Source of the DNA: Sphingobacteriales bacterium
GTDB taxonomy: Bacteria > Bacteroidota > Bacteroidia > Chitinophagales > Chitinophagaceae
DNA: 64,000 nucleotides
Direction: 5' to 3'
NCBI GenBank assembly: GCA_016235125.1
Contig: JACRLZ010000004.1
Span: forward strand, 1 to 64,000
Part shown: positions 53,736 through 62,708 of the stretch, one piece after another
Layout of the letters: every line of letters starts with the position of its first letter
Numbering within the stretch: position 1 is the first letter of the stretch
Translations under genes and position numbers: made by a program
Notes under the pieces: model-generated
What the model was told of the DNA's origin: nothing
What the model saw: only the letters and a program-made list of their open reading frames with translations
Database searches by the model: none

Positions 53736-55025
53736 TTATAATATTTCCCCCATTGCTACTTTTAATGCAAACTGGGCCTTGTTGTATTCACTTACCGCTT
53801 TTATATAATCAATCTGTGCCTGCAAATAAAACTGTTGCGCCTGGAAAACTTCAAAGGGTTTTACGGTGCCTAATTTCTGCCGTTCTGTACTTTGACTTAA
53901 TGCTTCAGCAGTTAGTTGCAAGGCTTCTTTAGCAATCGTCGCCTGGTCACTGGCTATTTGTAATTGTGATGTTGCCATTGATATTTCCTGTTGGTATTGA
54001 TTTTTAAATTGCTCAACTTTATTTTCCTGCAATGCAATCCTGCTGTTCCATTGTTTCAAATCACCTTTGTAGGTTAATCTGCCCAATGGCAGGTTCCAGA
54101 GTAAAGACGCATTTACCTGGTATGTATTGTACAAAGTCTTTGAATAAGCTCCAAATGCCCCGTTGTCATAACCAATACGAAGTTTGGGGAGCAGCAATCC
54201 CTGGTTATTCATTTTCTTTGAAATTTGAAAAGATTTCAGTTCCGCATTTAGCGCCGAATATTCCGGCCGCTTTTCAAAACCGCTTGTATCTGTTGGTTGA
54301 ATAGTTAGTGCCAAAGGTATTAATGCAGTGTCAGCACTTACTAAACTAATATTATTTTCCAGGTTCAGAAGATTTGCTAATAACGCTGATTTCCTTTGCC
54401 ACTCCACTTTTGCCTGAAGCATGGAAACTTTCAGATGATTAAAATTGCTTTGCGCCAATAAATATTCCGACTGGTACCGCAATCCCGCATCTACCTGTAT
54501 TTTTATTTGCTGAGAGAGTGTGTCGGACTGATTAACCAATGCAAGCAGAAAACTGTACCTTAATTGTTCTGCCTGCAAGTCAAAATAAGTTTGCACAGCA
54601 TTGAGTACCGTTTTGTTTTTTTCTGCTATGCTGAAATAACTGGCTGCTTTGACTTTTTGTTTTGCTGCCAATGATTGATAAATACCTTTGCCAAAATCTA
54701 TTTCTGTTGCAATGCCTAAACCCGCCCAAATATTATTTCTGTTTAAGCCTGTAAATATTTTGCCATCGGTATTCATTGCTGCACCGTTCAGGTAATGGGT
54801 TGTTGCACCTGCATAAATATTAGGAAGCCACCATTCTTTTGCTTTGCTCCGGTCAGCTAAAGCCTGTTTATATTTTAGCTGATATTCCTGAACAGTTAAA
54901 TTATTTGCACCTGTCATTTTTAAAACTGTTTCAAGATTTACAGGCAAAGTTTGCTGTGCATTTACATTTAATGTTGTTACTAAAAGTGAAATGAAAGCAA
55001 CCGGTTTAATTATTATAAGTTTCAT
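53736..55025 (-). CDS. TolC-family outer membrane efflux protein
   Basis: 429 residues with a signal peptide (ISLLVTTLNVNAQQ). Two long helical segments with OEP-type heptad patterns (LSQQIKIQVDAGLRYQSEYL and ASDQATIAKEALQLTAEALS) and barrel strands. It forms the outer membrane exit of a tripartite efflux pump; the matching permease/adaptor gene is 11 bp upstream on the same strand. Confidence 0.9.
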   Translation of the reverse strand: MKLIIIKPVAFISLLVTTLNVNAQQTLPVNLETVLKMTGANNLTVQEYQLKYKQALADRSKAKEWWLPNIYAGATTHYLNGAAMNTDGKIFTGLNRNNIWAGLGIATEIDFGKGIYQSLAAKQKVKAASYFSIAEKNKTVLNAVQTYFDLQAEQLRYSFLLALVNQSDTLSQQIKIQVDAGLRYQSEYLLAQSNFNHLKVSMLQAKVEWQRKSALLANLLNLENNISLVSADTALIPLALTIQPTDTSGFEKRPEYSALNAELKSFQISKKMNNQGLLLPKLRIGYDNGAFGAYSKTLYNTYQVNASLLWNLPLGRLTYKGDLKQWNSRIALQENKVEQFKNQYQQEISMATSQLQIASDQATIAKEALQLTAEALSQSTERQKLGTVKPFEVFQAQQFYLQAQIDYIKAVSEYNKAQFALKVAMGEIL

Positions 55026-55036
55026 ATTGCTTTCTT

Positions 55037-58000
55037 TTATTTGTTATTTAATGTTTTGGTTTGAACAGCCGCCCCGTCACTGCAAAACTCTTTTCCTTTT
55101 ACTACTACCTGGTCGGCTGGTTTTATATCAGCGCTTAGTAGTTCAGTAAAATGCTCATCTTGTATTCCCGTTTTCACATTTATTTTTCTAACTATGTTAT
55201 TGCTGACTACATAAATAAATGATTGTCCTTTTACATTACCGATTGCTTCATTGGGTACAGATAAAGCATCCTTATGTCCGCTTCTTTGTATCTCAACTTT
55301 CGCATACATTCCGGGTCGTATTTTTAAATCTGCGTTTGGTAAGTCAATTTCTACTTTCATTGTTTTAGTTGTTTCACTTAATCCGTAAGCCACCCTTGTA
55401 ACAGTTGCTGTGTAATTGCCGTTGGTCATTTCCGGAAATACGATAGTAGCTTTTGTATTTTTATCTACCATGGTAGCATCCGATTCAGGAATTTCAAGTG
55501 TCAGGCGAATAGGAGTCAGGCCCTGAATTTCAAACAAAGGCATGGCATTGGAATTATTTATTCCATTTTGAATAACCGCTCCCTTATCGGCCATACGATT
55601 AACTACCACACCTGTAAACGGAGCTTTCACATTGAGATAACCTATTTGTGTATTTATTGCATTTAATTGAGCTGTCAGGCTTTGGTATTCTGCCTCTGTT
55701 CTGTCTGTTTCATTTATGAGCAATGCTTTTGCCGTTTCATAATCCGCTTTTGTTTTTTCTACATCTGCAATAGTTGTAAGCTGCGGCGTTTTTTCATAAA
55801 TACTTTTCAATCTTTCATAAATAGATTTTTTGCCTGTCATATCTGCTCCGGTTGGCGTACTGAGCGGATTAGAGGAATAGCGATTGTGTAAAATTCTTTT
55901 TTCTTTCAGCAATGCTTCCAGCCTCGCTTTCTGGCTATACAATTCAGGGTTTTCAAGTATTGCCAATGTTTGTCCTTCCTTTACAAAACTGCCGATGTCT
56001 GCATTCAATTTTTGCAGGAAACCACTCGTCATTGCATACAATGTTACCTGCTGATAAGGCTTTGCTGTACCACTGATTTGCAATTTCGCATCAAAAGAAT
56101 GTGTCTCCGGATTGGCTACCAGCACAACCGGGGTATTTCTTGCTTCAGTTTTCTTTTTGCTATCACTATTGTTTCCGCAGGAAGAAAACAGTAGTATTGC
56201 AAGCGGTATAAAGATTGAATTGATTTTATTAAGCTTCATTTTATTTTGAGATTTTTGGTTGAACAAATAAAATAATACAGGCACTACAAAGAGTGAGAGA
56301 AAAGTTGCTGCCAGTACACCGCCAATAATTGCACGTCCCAATGGCACATTGGCTTCACCGCCTGTTTCAAGTCCCAATGCCATAGGAAGTAAAGCAAATG
56401 TGGCAACAATGGCGGTCATAATGATGGGACGGAAACGATTGGCAACTCCTTCTTTTATCGCCTGCTCTAAAGGCATCCCTTCTTTTAAAAGGTTGTTCAT
56501 TTTATCAACAAGCAGGTTGCTGTATGCGACAGTAATACCAACCATCATGATTATTCCCATCATAGATTGAATATTCAGGTAAGTATTTGTTACAAGCAAC
56601 ATGCCTGTTACACCAATCAGGCCAAGTGGTATAACAGTAATAATAATGAGTGGCAATTTGAATGAACGCAACAGGGGCACAATAACAAGATAAACCAACA
56701 AGATAGCCAGCACAAGACCCAGCCCCAGGCTGCCGAAACTGTCTTTCATACTTTTTATCTCACCACGGATTTCAATTTTGTATCCTTCAGGTAAATCTTT
56801 TCGAAGTGATTCTAATTTTTTTTCAATTTCATTGGCTGCCGAACCAATGTCCCTGCCTTCCACATTAGCAAATACATCTGTTACACGCTGTATGTTCAAA
56901 TGATTTATTTCAATTGGTGCAGACGTCAAAGATGTTTTAGCCACATTTTTAAGCAGGGTTACCTGTCCATTTGTTCCTGATAAACTTATGTTCTCTACTG
57001 ATTGGGGATTGTCCAATTCAATTTCAGGATAAGTAACACCTACAAAATAATGGTTACCATTTTTCTCATCTATCCAAAATGAAGGCTTGAAATTTACTGA
57101 AGAGTTTAAGGCTGTAACCGTATTTTTTACAATTACATCTGCATTGATTCCCAATTGAGCAGCCTTTGTTCTGTCAATATCAACCTTTATTTCAGGATGG
57201 TCATAGCGTTGATGGATACGCACATCTTCCGTGCCTTTTACTTGTTGAACCATGTCACGGACTTTCACCGCTATTTCGTGAGATTTTTGTAAATCATTAC
57301 CGATAACCTGTATGTCAAGTGGCGAAGGAAGCCCAAAGTTTAAGGCTGCTGTAACAATGCCACCTGTATTGAAAATAAATTGTACGCCGGGGAATTGTTC
57401 TTTTAATTTTACCCGTAATCGCTTTACATATTCAGCAGTAGTTGTTTTATATCCTTCCTTCAATTGTACGGCGATGGTTGCATCCTGTGTACCTGAATTG
57501 GGGGTATAAGCAGCAGGCCAGTCATTCAGCACACCCATATTGGAGATAATGATATTTAAATCCGGGCCTACTTCTTTTTCAATAAATTTTTCAATCTGCG
57601 TAATCGTTTCTTCTGTTTTATCAATCCTTGTTCCGCTTTCCATTCTTACATCAATAGACATTTGCCCTACATCCATTTTGGGAAATAATTCTGTCCCGAT
57701 TTTTCCAAAAATCCATAACGAAATGGCAAACAATAAAGCAACGGAACCTAATATCCACCATCGGAATTTCAACACTTTGGTCATTGAATTGGCATACGCT
57801 TCGGTAACACGATGAAACCATTTTTGAAATCCCTGGAAAGAAATTTTCATGTTTTTCAGTTCGTGTTTATTTTCTGTACGAATCTCCTGGTGCTTAAAGA
57901 AAGCTGCAGCCATAATTGGAATAAGGGTCATAGAGAAAAAATAGGAGCCAATCATTGTCAGTGAAACGACTATTGCCAGTGGGGTGAACAGGTATTTTGT

Positions 58001-59362
58001 AATTCCTGTAAGAAATATGATGGGAAAGAAAACTATGAAAATGGTGATGGTGGTCACCAGCACCGGTAATGCCACTTCTTTTGCCCCTTCATAAGCTGCA
58101 ACAGAAGGCGTTTGCCCTTTTTTTAAATGCTTCTCAATATTTTCAATAACTACGATAGAAGAATCCACAAGCAACCCGATTGCCAATGCAATACCGCCCA
58201 ATGTCATACTGTTAATAGTATCGCCAGTAAAAAATAAGCCAATAAATGCAAACATTATGGATAACGGAATACTGATAGCTACGATAAACATAGCACGGAA
58301 GTTTCCGAGAAACAACAGTAACGCCAATGATACAAGAATCAAACCGATAATACCTTCCTTCATCAATCCGCTAATGGAATGGCGTACATAGGTTGACTGG
58401 TCAAGTACCACATCAAGATTTACCGATTTGGGCAACCGCTCTTTCAGTTCTGCCAGTTTCCCTTTTATGCCTTCTACAGCAGCAATAGTGTTTGCTCCTG
58501 TCCTTTTGTAAACAGGAATATACACCTGCCGTTTGCCATTGATGTGAACCATGTTTGTTTGAATGGCGCTGGCATCTTTTGCATAACCAATATCTTTTAA
58601 AAAAATAGGCGAACCATCTTTACCCATTTTAATTACGATATTATTGAAGTCATCCACTTTTGGCAACATACCATTTGCATTTACACTGTAGTTCATGTTG
58701 CCAATATTTACATCGCCGGTAGGTATCATCACATTGTTTTTCTGTACGGCATCCACTACATCAGTCTGCGAAAGATTGTAAGCCTGTAATTTGTCGGGAT
58801 AGACATACATATAAATCCTTCGCAGTTTGCCACCATAAACGGCAGGGGCAATTACTCCCGGCACTGAGCCTAATAGATTTCGAAGCTGGAAATAAGCAAT
58901 GTCATATAGTTCTTTTTCAGAAAGGCTATCGCTGCTTACAGCCAACAATGCCAAAGGAATTGATGCCGTCGGGTCATAAGGCATTACCATCGGGGGGATT
59001 GTTCCCGGCGGCAAATAATACAGGTCGGACATGGCAAGCGATGTTACCTGAGATAATGCAGTGTTGGGATCAATATCTTCCGTAAAAAAATCTTTTACAA
59101 TACTTACCCCAATCATGCTCTTACTTTCCTGCCTTTCTATACCGTTCGCCTGACCCGTCCAGCGTTCGAGGCGGCTGGTAATATCCTTTTCCATTACTTC
59201 GGCAGGCATACCGGGATAAAGTGTCAACACCTGCACCGCTGATGTTTTATAATTTGGCAAAATATCTACCGGCAACCTTTGTATAGATACAATACTGATT
59301 ACCGCAACCAATAAAGCAATGACGATAACCAGGTGTTTGTTCTTAAATGCAAATTGTAACAT
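55037..59362 (-). CDS. RND efflux permease fused in frame to membrane-fusion adaptor
   Basis: 1441 codons in one open frame. Residues 1-1041 are a full RND permease: LPVDILPNYKTSAVQVLTLY at the N-terminus, the TM4 proton-relay region LAIGLLVDSSIVVIENIEKH (about 400), and a second TM block ending VVPVLFYLFNQKSQ. From the ATG at 56239 the frame continues as a lipoprotein adaptor of 400 residues, MKLNKINSIFIPLAILLFSS then a lipobox Cys, with lipoyl-like (YAMTSGFLQKLNADIGSFVK) and beta-barrel (NEAIGNVKGQSFIYVVS) segments. The adaptor keeps its own signal peptide, so either a stop codon was lost or an indel hides it. TolC follows downstream. Only one Asp in TM4 leaves the substrate class (metal or drug) open. 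Confidence 0.9.
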   Translation of the reverse strand: MLQFAFKNKHLVIVIALLVAVISIVSIQRLPVDILPNYKTSAVQVLTLYPGMPAEVMEKDITSRLERWTGQANGIERQESKSMIGVSIVKDFFTEDIDPNTALSQVTSLAMSDLYYLPPGTIPPMVMPYDPTASIPLALLAVSSDSLSEKELYDIAYFQLRNLLGSVPGVIAPAVYGGKLRRIYMYVYPDKLQAYNLSQTDVVDAVQKNNVMIPTGDVNIGNMNYSVNANGMLPKVDDFNNIVIKMGKDGSPIFLKDIGYAKDASAIQTNMVHINGKRQVYIPVYKRTGANTIAAVEGIKGKLAELKERLPKSVNLDVVLDQSTYVRHSISGLMKEGIIGLILVSLALLLFLGNFRAMFIVAISIPLSIMFAFIGLFFTGDTINSMTLGGIALAIGLLVDSSIVVIENIEKHLKKGQTPSVAAYEGAKEVALPVLVTTITIFIVFFPIIFLTGITKYLFTPLAIVVSLTMIGSYFFSMTLIPIMAAAFFKHQEIRTENKHELKNMKISFQGFQKWFHRVTEAYANSMTKVLKFRWWILGSVALLFAISLWIFGKIGTELFPKMDVGQMSIDVRMESGTRIDKTEETITQIEKFIEKEVGPDLNIIISNMGVLNDWPAAYTPNSGTQDATIAVQLKEGYKTTTAEYVKRLRVKLKEQFPGVQFIFNTGGIVTAALNFGLPSPLDIQVIGNDLQKSHEIAVKVRDMVQQVKGTEDVRIHQRYDHPEIKVDIDRTKAAQLGINADVIVKNTVTALNSSVNFKPSFWIDEKNGNHYFVGVTYPEIELDNPQSVENISLSGTNGQVTLLKNVAKTSLTSAPIEINHLNIQRVTDVFANVEGRDIGSAANEIEKKLESLRKDLPEGYKIEIRGEIKSMKDSFGSLGLGLVLAILLVYLVIVPLLRSFKLPLIIITVIPLGLIGVTGMLLVTNTYLNIQSMMGIIMMVGITVAYSNLLVDKMNNLLKEGMPLEQAIKEGVANRFRPIIMTAIVATFALLPMALGLETGGEANVPLGRAIIGGVLAATFLSLFVVPVLFYLFNQKSQNKMKLNKINSIFIPLAILLFSSCGNNSDSKKKTEARNTPVVLVANPETHSFDAKLQISGTAKPYQQVTLYAMTSGFLQKLNADIGSFVKEGQTLAILENPELYSQKARLEALLKEKRILHNRYSSNPLSTPTGADMTGKKSIYERLKSIYEKTPQLTTIADVEKTKADYETAKALLINETDRTEAEYQSLTAQLNAINTQIGYLNVKAPFTGVVVNRMADKGAVIQNGINNSNAMPLFEIQGLTPIRLTLEIPESDATMVDKNTKATIVFPEMTNGNYTATVTRVAYGLSETTKTMKVEIDLPNADLKIRPGMYAKVEIQRSGHKDALSVPNEAIGNVKGQSFIYVVSNNIVRKINVKTGIQDEHFTELLSADIKPADQVVVKGKEFCSDGAAVQTKTLNNK

Positions 59363-59458
59363 AGAATGTGTTTGTTAATCGTTGAAATTAAAAAGCAATA
59401 AGCCTTTGGCAATAAGCAAAAGAAGATAAGCTGACAAAAAGATATTTGCCAGAAACGA

Positions 59459-59851
59459 TTAACAGGAAGGTGGGCCACGAAGAGTATTAGCAGCAATAGC
59501 AGGGCCAGCCCGGATTGGGATTTCTTTAATATTCCAGTGACGGCTATGATAAAAATTTATTGGAGTTCTTGTGTTATAAACATGCGGTAATGCAATTTCA
59601 AATGAGGCAAATTTGTAAGTGGTTTCAGTTTGTTTGTATTGAAAGTCTTTGTGAACATCTAAACAATAGTATTTTGCATCGGTAAAAAAGGCTTTAGCAG
59701 ATTTTTCGTCCAAGTTGAACCCATTCAAATGCTCCTTGCAATCACCATGAAACCGCTTGCCCGAATTGGCAAAGTAGCAGAAATGCGTTTTAAAGGTGAA
59801 TGAATAAACACTAAAAATTAGCAGGAGTAATATAGAGCCTATCCTATTCAA
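59459..59851 (-). CDS. HYC_CC_PP-type small exported protein
   Basis: 130 residues with a signal-like start (MNRIGSILLLLIFSVYSF). It has KTHFCYFANSG near the N-terminus and ends LRGPPSC. This pattern fits the HYC_CC_PP family of Bacteroidota, short exported proteins commonly beside metal-type RND pumps. The His/Cys content suggests metal binding. It lies 96 bp upstream of the RND gene, same strand. Confidence 0.65.
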   Translation of the reverse strand: MNRIGSILLLLIFSVYSFTFKTHFCYFANSGKRFHGDCKEHLNGFNLDEKSAKAFFTDAKYYCLDVHKDFQYKQTETTYKFASFEIALPHVYNTRTPINFYHSRHWNIKEIPIRAGPAIAANTLRGPPSC

Positions 59852-59948
59852 TACTTTAAAGGTAATAAATTAAACTATTTGCCCTGTGTAGGCTAAATTA
59901 CAACTCTTTTGTAAGATTGACTTTTATGTCATTTGCAAATTATCGTTC

Positions 59949-60509
59949 TCAGTATTTATACCCCTTTCCCAAACGATCTTCCAATTGTACGCCAAGAGAC
60001 AGTACCATCCGGTTTACAAAGTTGAAATAGGATGTTACCAATGCAGCATCTAAAACGCCTTCATCATTGATACCTGCTGTTTTTAGAATTATAGTATGGT
60101 CACTGCTTTCATGCTCTTGTGGATTTTGAGTTAAATGGATGGCAAATGCACAAAGGGCTTCTTCCCTGAAACTTAGTTTTGCCTTTTTAAAATCAGCCTT
60201 TAATTGCTCAATCCTTTCCTCATCTTTCCAGTAATGGTTTAATGCTTCAGCATGATGTGTCTGGCAATAAACACAACCATTTGTTGCAGAAACTACCACT
60301 GCAATCATTTCTTTTTCTGCCCTTGTTAATGAAGTTTTGCTGAACATAATGTCCATGTAAAAGTTCATGTGGCTCCGGATGCTGTCGGGATGAAGGCTTT
60401 GAATTTTCAGGACTTCTGCCAGTCTCCCTCTTTTTTCAATAGCATCATGGTAAATAGTATGAAGGGCGCCGGTTGCATCTTCAGGCTGGATTACTTTTAT
60501 TCTTGCCAT
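59949..60509 (-). CDS. AhpD-like peroxidase-related protein
   Basis: 186 residues. TSLTRAEKEMIAVVVSATNG followed by CVYCQTHHAEALNHYW, the CxxC-x3-H redox site of AhpD-type carboxymuconolactone decarboxylases. A role in peroxide or thiol-redox defence is inferred. It is 14 bp downstream of the DUF547 gene. It is a second AhpD-fold protein, distant in sequence from the one in the arsenosugar operon. Confidence 0.88.
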   Translation of the reverse strand: MARIKVIQPEDATGALHTIYHDAIEKRGRLAEVLKIQSLHPDSIRSHMNFYMDIMFSKTSLTRAEKEMIAVVVSATNGCVYCQTHHAEALNHYWKDEERIEQLKADFKKAKLSFREEALCAFAIHLTQNPQEHESSDHTIILKTAGINDEGVLDAALVTSYFNFVNRMVLSLGVQLEDRLGKGYKY

Positions 60510-60523
60510 AGTAGTAGCAGCAG

Positions 60524-61318
60524 TTATTTTTTTTCGTTTAAATTCCAGTCGTACTTTAAATAATCAATGTTTGCATTTTCATTAATCTGCACCGGAGAAT
60601 ATTTATTGATGTATTGTACCAACGAAAGCTTGCTCCATTTTTTCATATCACCTCCATACCAATTGAATATGGATGATAATTTTGGATTGCCGCCATTGGG
60701 TTGATTCCGGGTACTATCACTTAAAAACCTAATGGCCTGATCGGTAAGTTGTGCATCCAGGGTTTTGCCGTCGTATGCTTCATTTCTTAATTCAGGACAA
60801 CTCAAAGAAGCACAGTTCAATGCAAAATGGATACGGGGTTCCGTAAAACTATGTCTTAAAATTCTGTGCTCTATATTATTTAAGGTCATTGTTCTGCCGC
60901 CGATCTTAAAAAAATTTTTATCCCAGGGGGTATTAATAAATATGATCTGATTTGCCGGCCCCAGGTCTTTTATGCTTTTTACCGGGTAATGGTCTATAAT
61001 CAACTTTACTGTAAAAGCGTTATACGCATTAAGCCAGTAAGCTATCTTATCATTTTCACTCCAGCTTTTTGCCGGAGCATTTTTAGAAACTAAATCCAGA
61101 TAAGATTCCAGTTCTGCTTTGTCAGTTATAAAACCTTTGTAGTCAACCAGCCCGTCATTACCCACATACTTCCGTAAAAGATTTGTCCATTTTTCATGGG
61201 AGATTACAGGCCCCTTTCCGCTTATACGGATACCACAACTTGACATACACCAAACGTATGCACCCAATATGATAACGGTGCCGGCAAAACCAATTCCTAT
61301 TTTTTTCATTAAACTCAT
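60524..61318 (-). CDS. DUF547 domain exported protein
   Basis: 264 residues. N-terminal membrane or signal segment (IGIGFAGTVIILGAYVWCMS). The DUF547 core: NDKIAYWLNAYNAFTVKLII, LNNIEHRILRHSFTEPRIHF and ALNCASLSCPELRNEAYDGK. The family resembles papain-like thiol folds but activity is unknown. It lies between the AhpD-like gene and two glycosyltransferase genes. Confidence 0.88.
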   Translation of the reverse strand: MSLMKKIGIGFAGTVIILGAYVWCMSSCGIRISGKGPVISHEKWTNLLRKYVGNDGLVDYKGFITDKAELESYLDLVSKNAPAKSWSENDKIAYWLNAYNAFTVKLIIDHYPVKSIKDLGPANQIIFINTPWDKNFFKIGGRTMTLNNIEHRILRHSFTEPRIHFALNCASLSCPELRNEAYDGKTLDAQLTDQAIRFLSDSTRNQPNGGNPKLSSIFNWYGGDMKKWSKLSLVQYINKYSPVQINENANIDYLKYDWNLNEKK

Positions 61319-61346
61319 TTATAAAATTATGTACTCCATTAGTCGG

Positions 61347-62708
61347 TCATATTAATATTTCCTGACGGTTAATTCCTTTATTTGTTCCAAAAAATAAGTT
61401 TCTTCCGGAAAGCTCCCAAAGGAGTGTGAAGAAGACAATGCTGTATTCTGCCAATAGCAACCACTGGTTTTCTTTAAAAGATGGATTTGAATAAGCATAA
61501 TAACTAAATATTACTGCAAAGCTCCAGATAACAGGGAACCGGTAGCTGGTAAACAGGCTAAGGACAAGCGGTGTAATAATATACCAGGGATGAACAGTAG
61601 TTGACAGAAAGAAATAAACCGAAAGTGCCAGCAACATATTAGTAACTAATGGTTGAAAATCTTTGTTCCTTTTCAAAAAAGAAAAAGCAAGAACAACAGA
61701 CAGGATAATAAATGGCATTATCTTACCAACTGCATGAATGATATTATGTCCTGTTTTGTAATAGCCAGTTTCCCTGATGATATAATAGATGCTTGCATTA
61801 AATTCAAAATTCACAAACCATAAGGCGACCGTTTCTGTGTAATTGGTAAAAAATGATTTTGAAAGAAACGGAAGAAACAAAACCAGCAAGGCCATTCCGG
61901 TTACAAAATAATACTGTACCGATTTTTTAAATTTTAAGTGGCGCAACAGTAAAGGAAGTAACATTAACGGCACTAACTTCACAGCTATGGAAAGAGCCAT
62001 GCTTATTGCAGACAGGTGTTGCTTTTTTTTCAGCATTAAATAAAAAGCCAGCGCTAAAAAGAAAACCATCACTCCTTCAAAATGAAGGTTGCCGGTAAGT
62101 TCAATAATTACCAGGGGGTTTAAAAAGTAAAAGAAAATATTTTTCTCAGAAAGGTTAAGATGTTTCAATATTCTTTTTCCAAAAAAATAAATCCCCGCAT
62201 CTGCCAGGATAATGAGAATTTTAAAAACTATCACACTGCCAAATATGCTCTTGCCCGCAAATATTGCGGCAAAGGCGAAACACAACTGGTTTACAGGGGG
62301 GTAGTTTGTATAATGTCCTGAACTAAGGCTCCCCATTCCATTATATAACTTCGCCGCCTCCGGCATAAAAAAGCCGGGGTCTTTTATTAAATTGTCAGGC
62401 AGGTACAAATAGGGGTTGTTGCCATGCAGCAGCATCCTGCCGTCCCAGATAAACCGGTAAAAATCCTGCGATAAGTTTGGGATTGAAAAAAGTAGCAGCA
62501 ACCTGAACAATAACCCAACACCGAAGAGAAATTTAGGTTGATTAATTTCCCTTTTAACCAGAAAGTAAAAGAATAGAAACAGGATGCTGTATAAGCCAAT
62601 CAGCTCTGTAAAATTATCCCTGTGTAAATGATATGCAAATAGCAGATAGCACACAGCCGAAAGCAAACTTAGCAGAATGATTTTGTTATTTGCCCGGGCT
62701 GATTTCAT
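61347..62708 (-). CDS. Integral membrane glycosyltransferase (mannosyltransferase-like)
   Basis: 453 residues with about twelve hydrophobic segments. DFYRFIWDGRMLLHGNNPYL in an early loop contains the D-x-x-R-x-x-W-D pattern of GT-C/GT87 polyprenol-phosphate sugar transferases; TNYPPVNQLCFAFAA, a conserved YPP loop, follows. It probably moves a sugar from a lipid carrier to an acceptor outside the membrane. Its start is coupled to the GT2 stop (TAATG). Confidence 0.82.
   Translation of the reverse strand: MKSARANNKIILLSLLSAVCYLLFAYHLHRDNFTELIGLYSILFLFFYFLVKREINQPKFLFGVGLLFRLLLLFSIPNLSQDFYRFIWDGRMLLHGNNPYLYLPDNLIKDPGFFMPEAAKLYNGMGSLSSGHYTNYPPVNQLCFAFAAIFAGKSIFGSVIVFKILIILADAGIYFFGKRILKHLNLSEKNIFFYFLNPLVIIELTGNLHFEGVMVFFLALAFYLMLKKKQHLSAISMALSIAVKLVPLMLLPLLLRHLKFKKSVQYYFVTGMALLVLFLPFLSKSFFTNYTETVALWFVNFEFNASIYYIIRETGYYKTGHNIIHAVGKIMPFIILSVVLAFSFLKRNKDFQPLVTNMLLALSVYFFLSTTVHPWYIITPLVLSLFTSYRFPVIWSFAVIFSYYAYSNPSFKENQWLLLAEYSIVFFTLLWELSGRNLFFGTNKGINRQEILI

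Noticed and set aside
59299..59496. Minus-strand frame of 65 codons between HYC_CC_PP and RND genes
   Set aside because: It overlaps both genes out of frame and has no family features.
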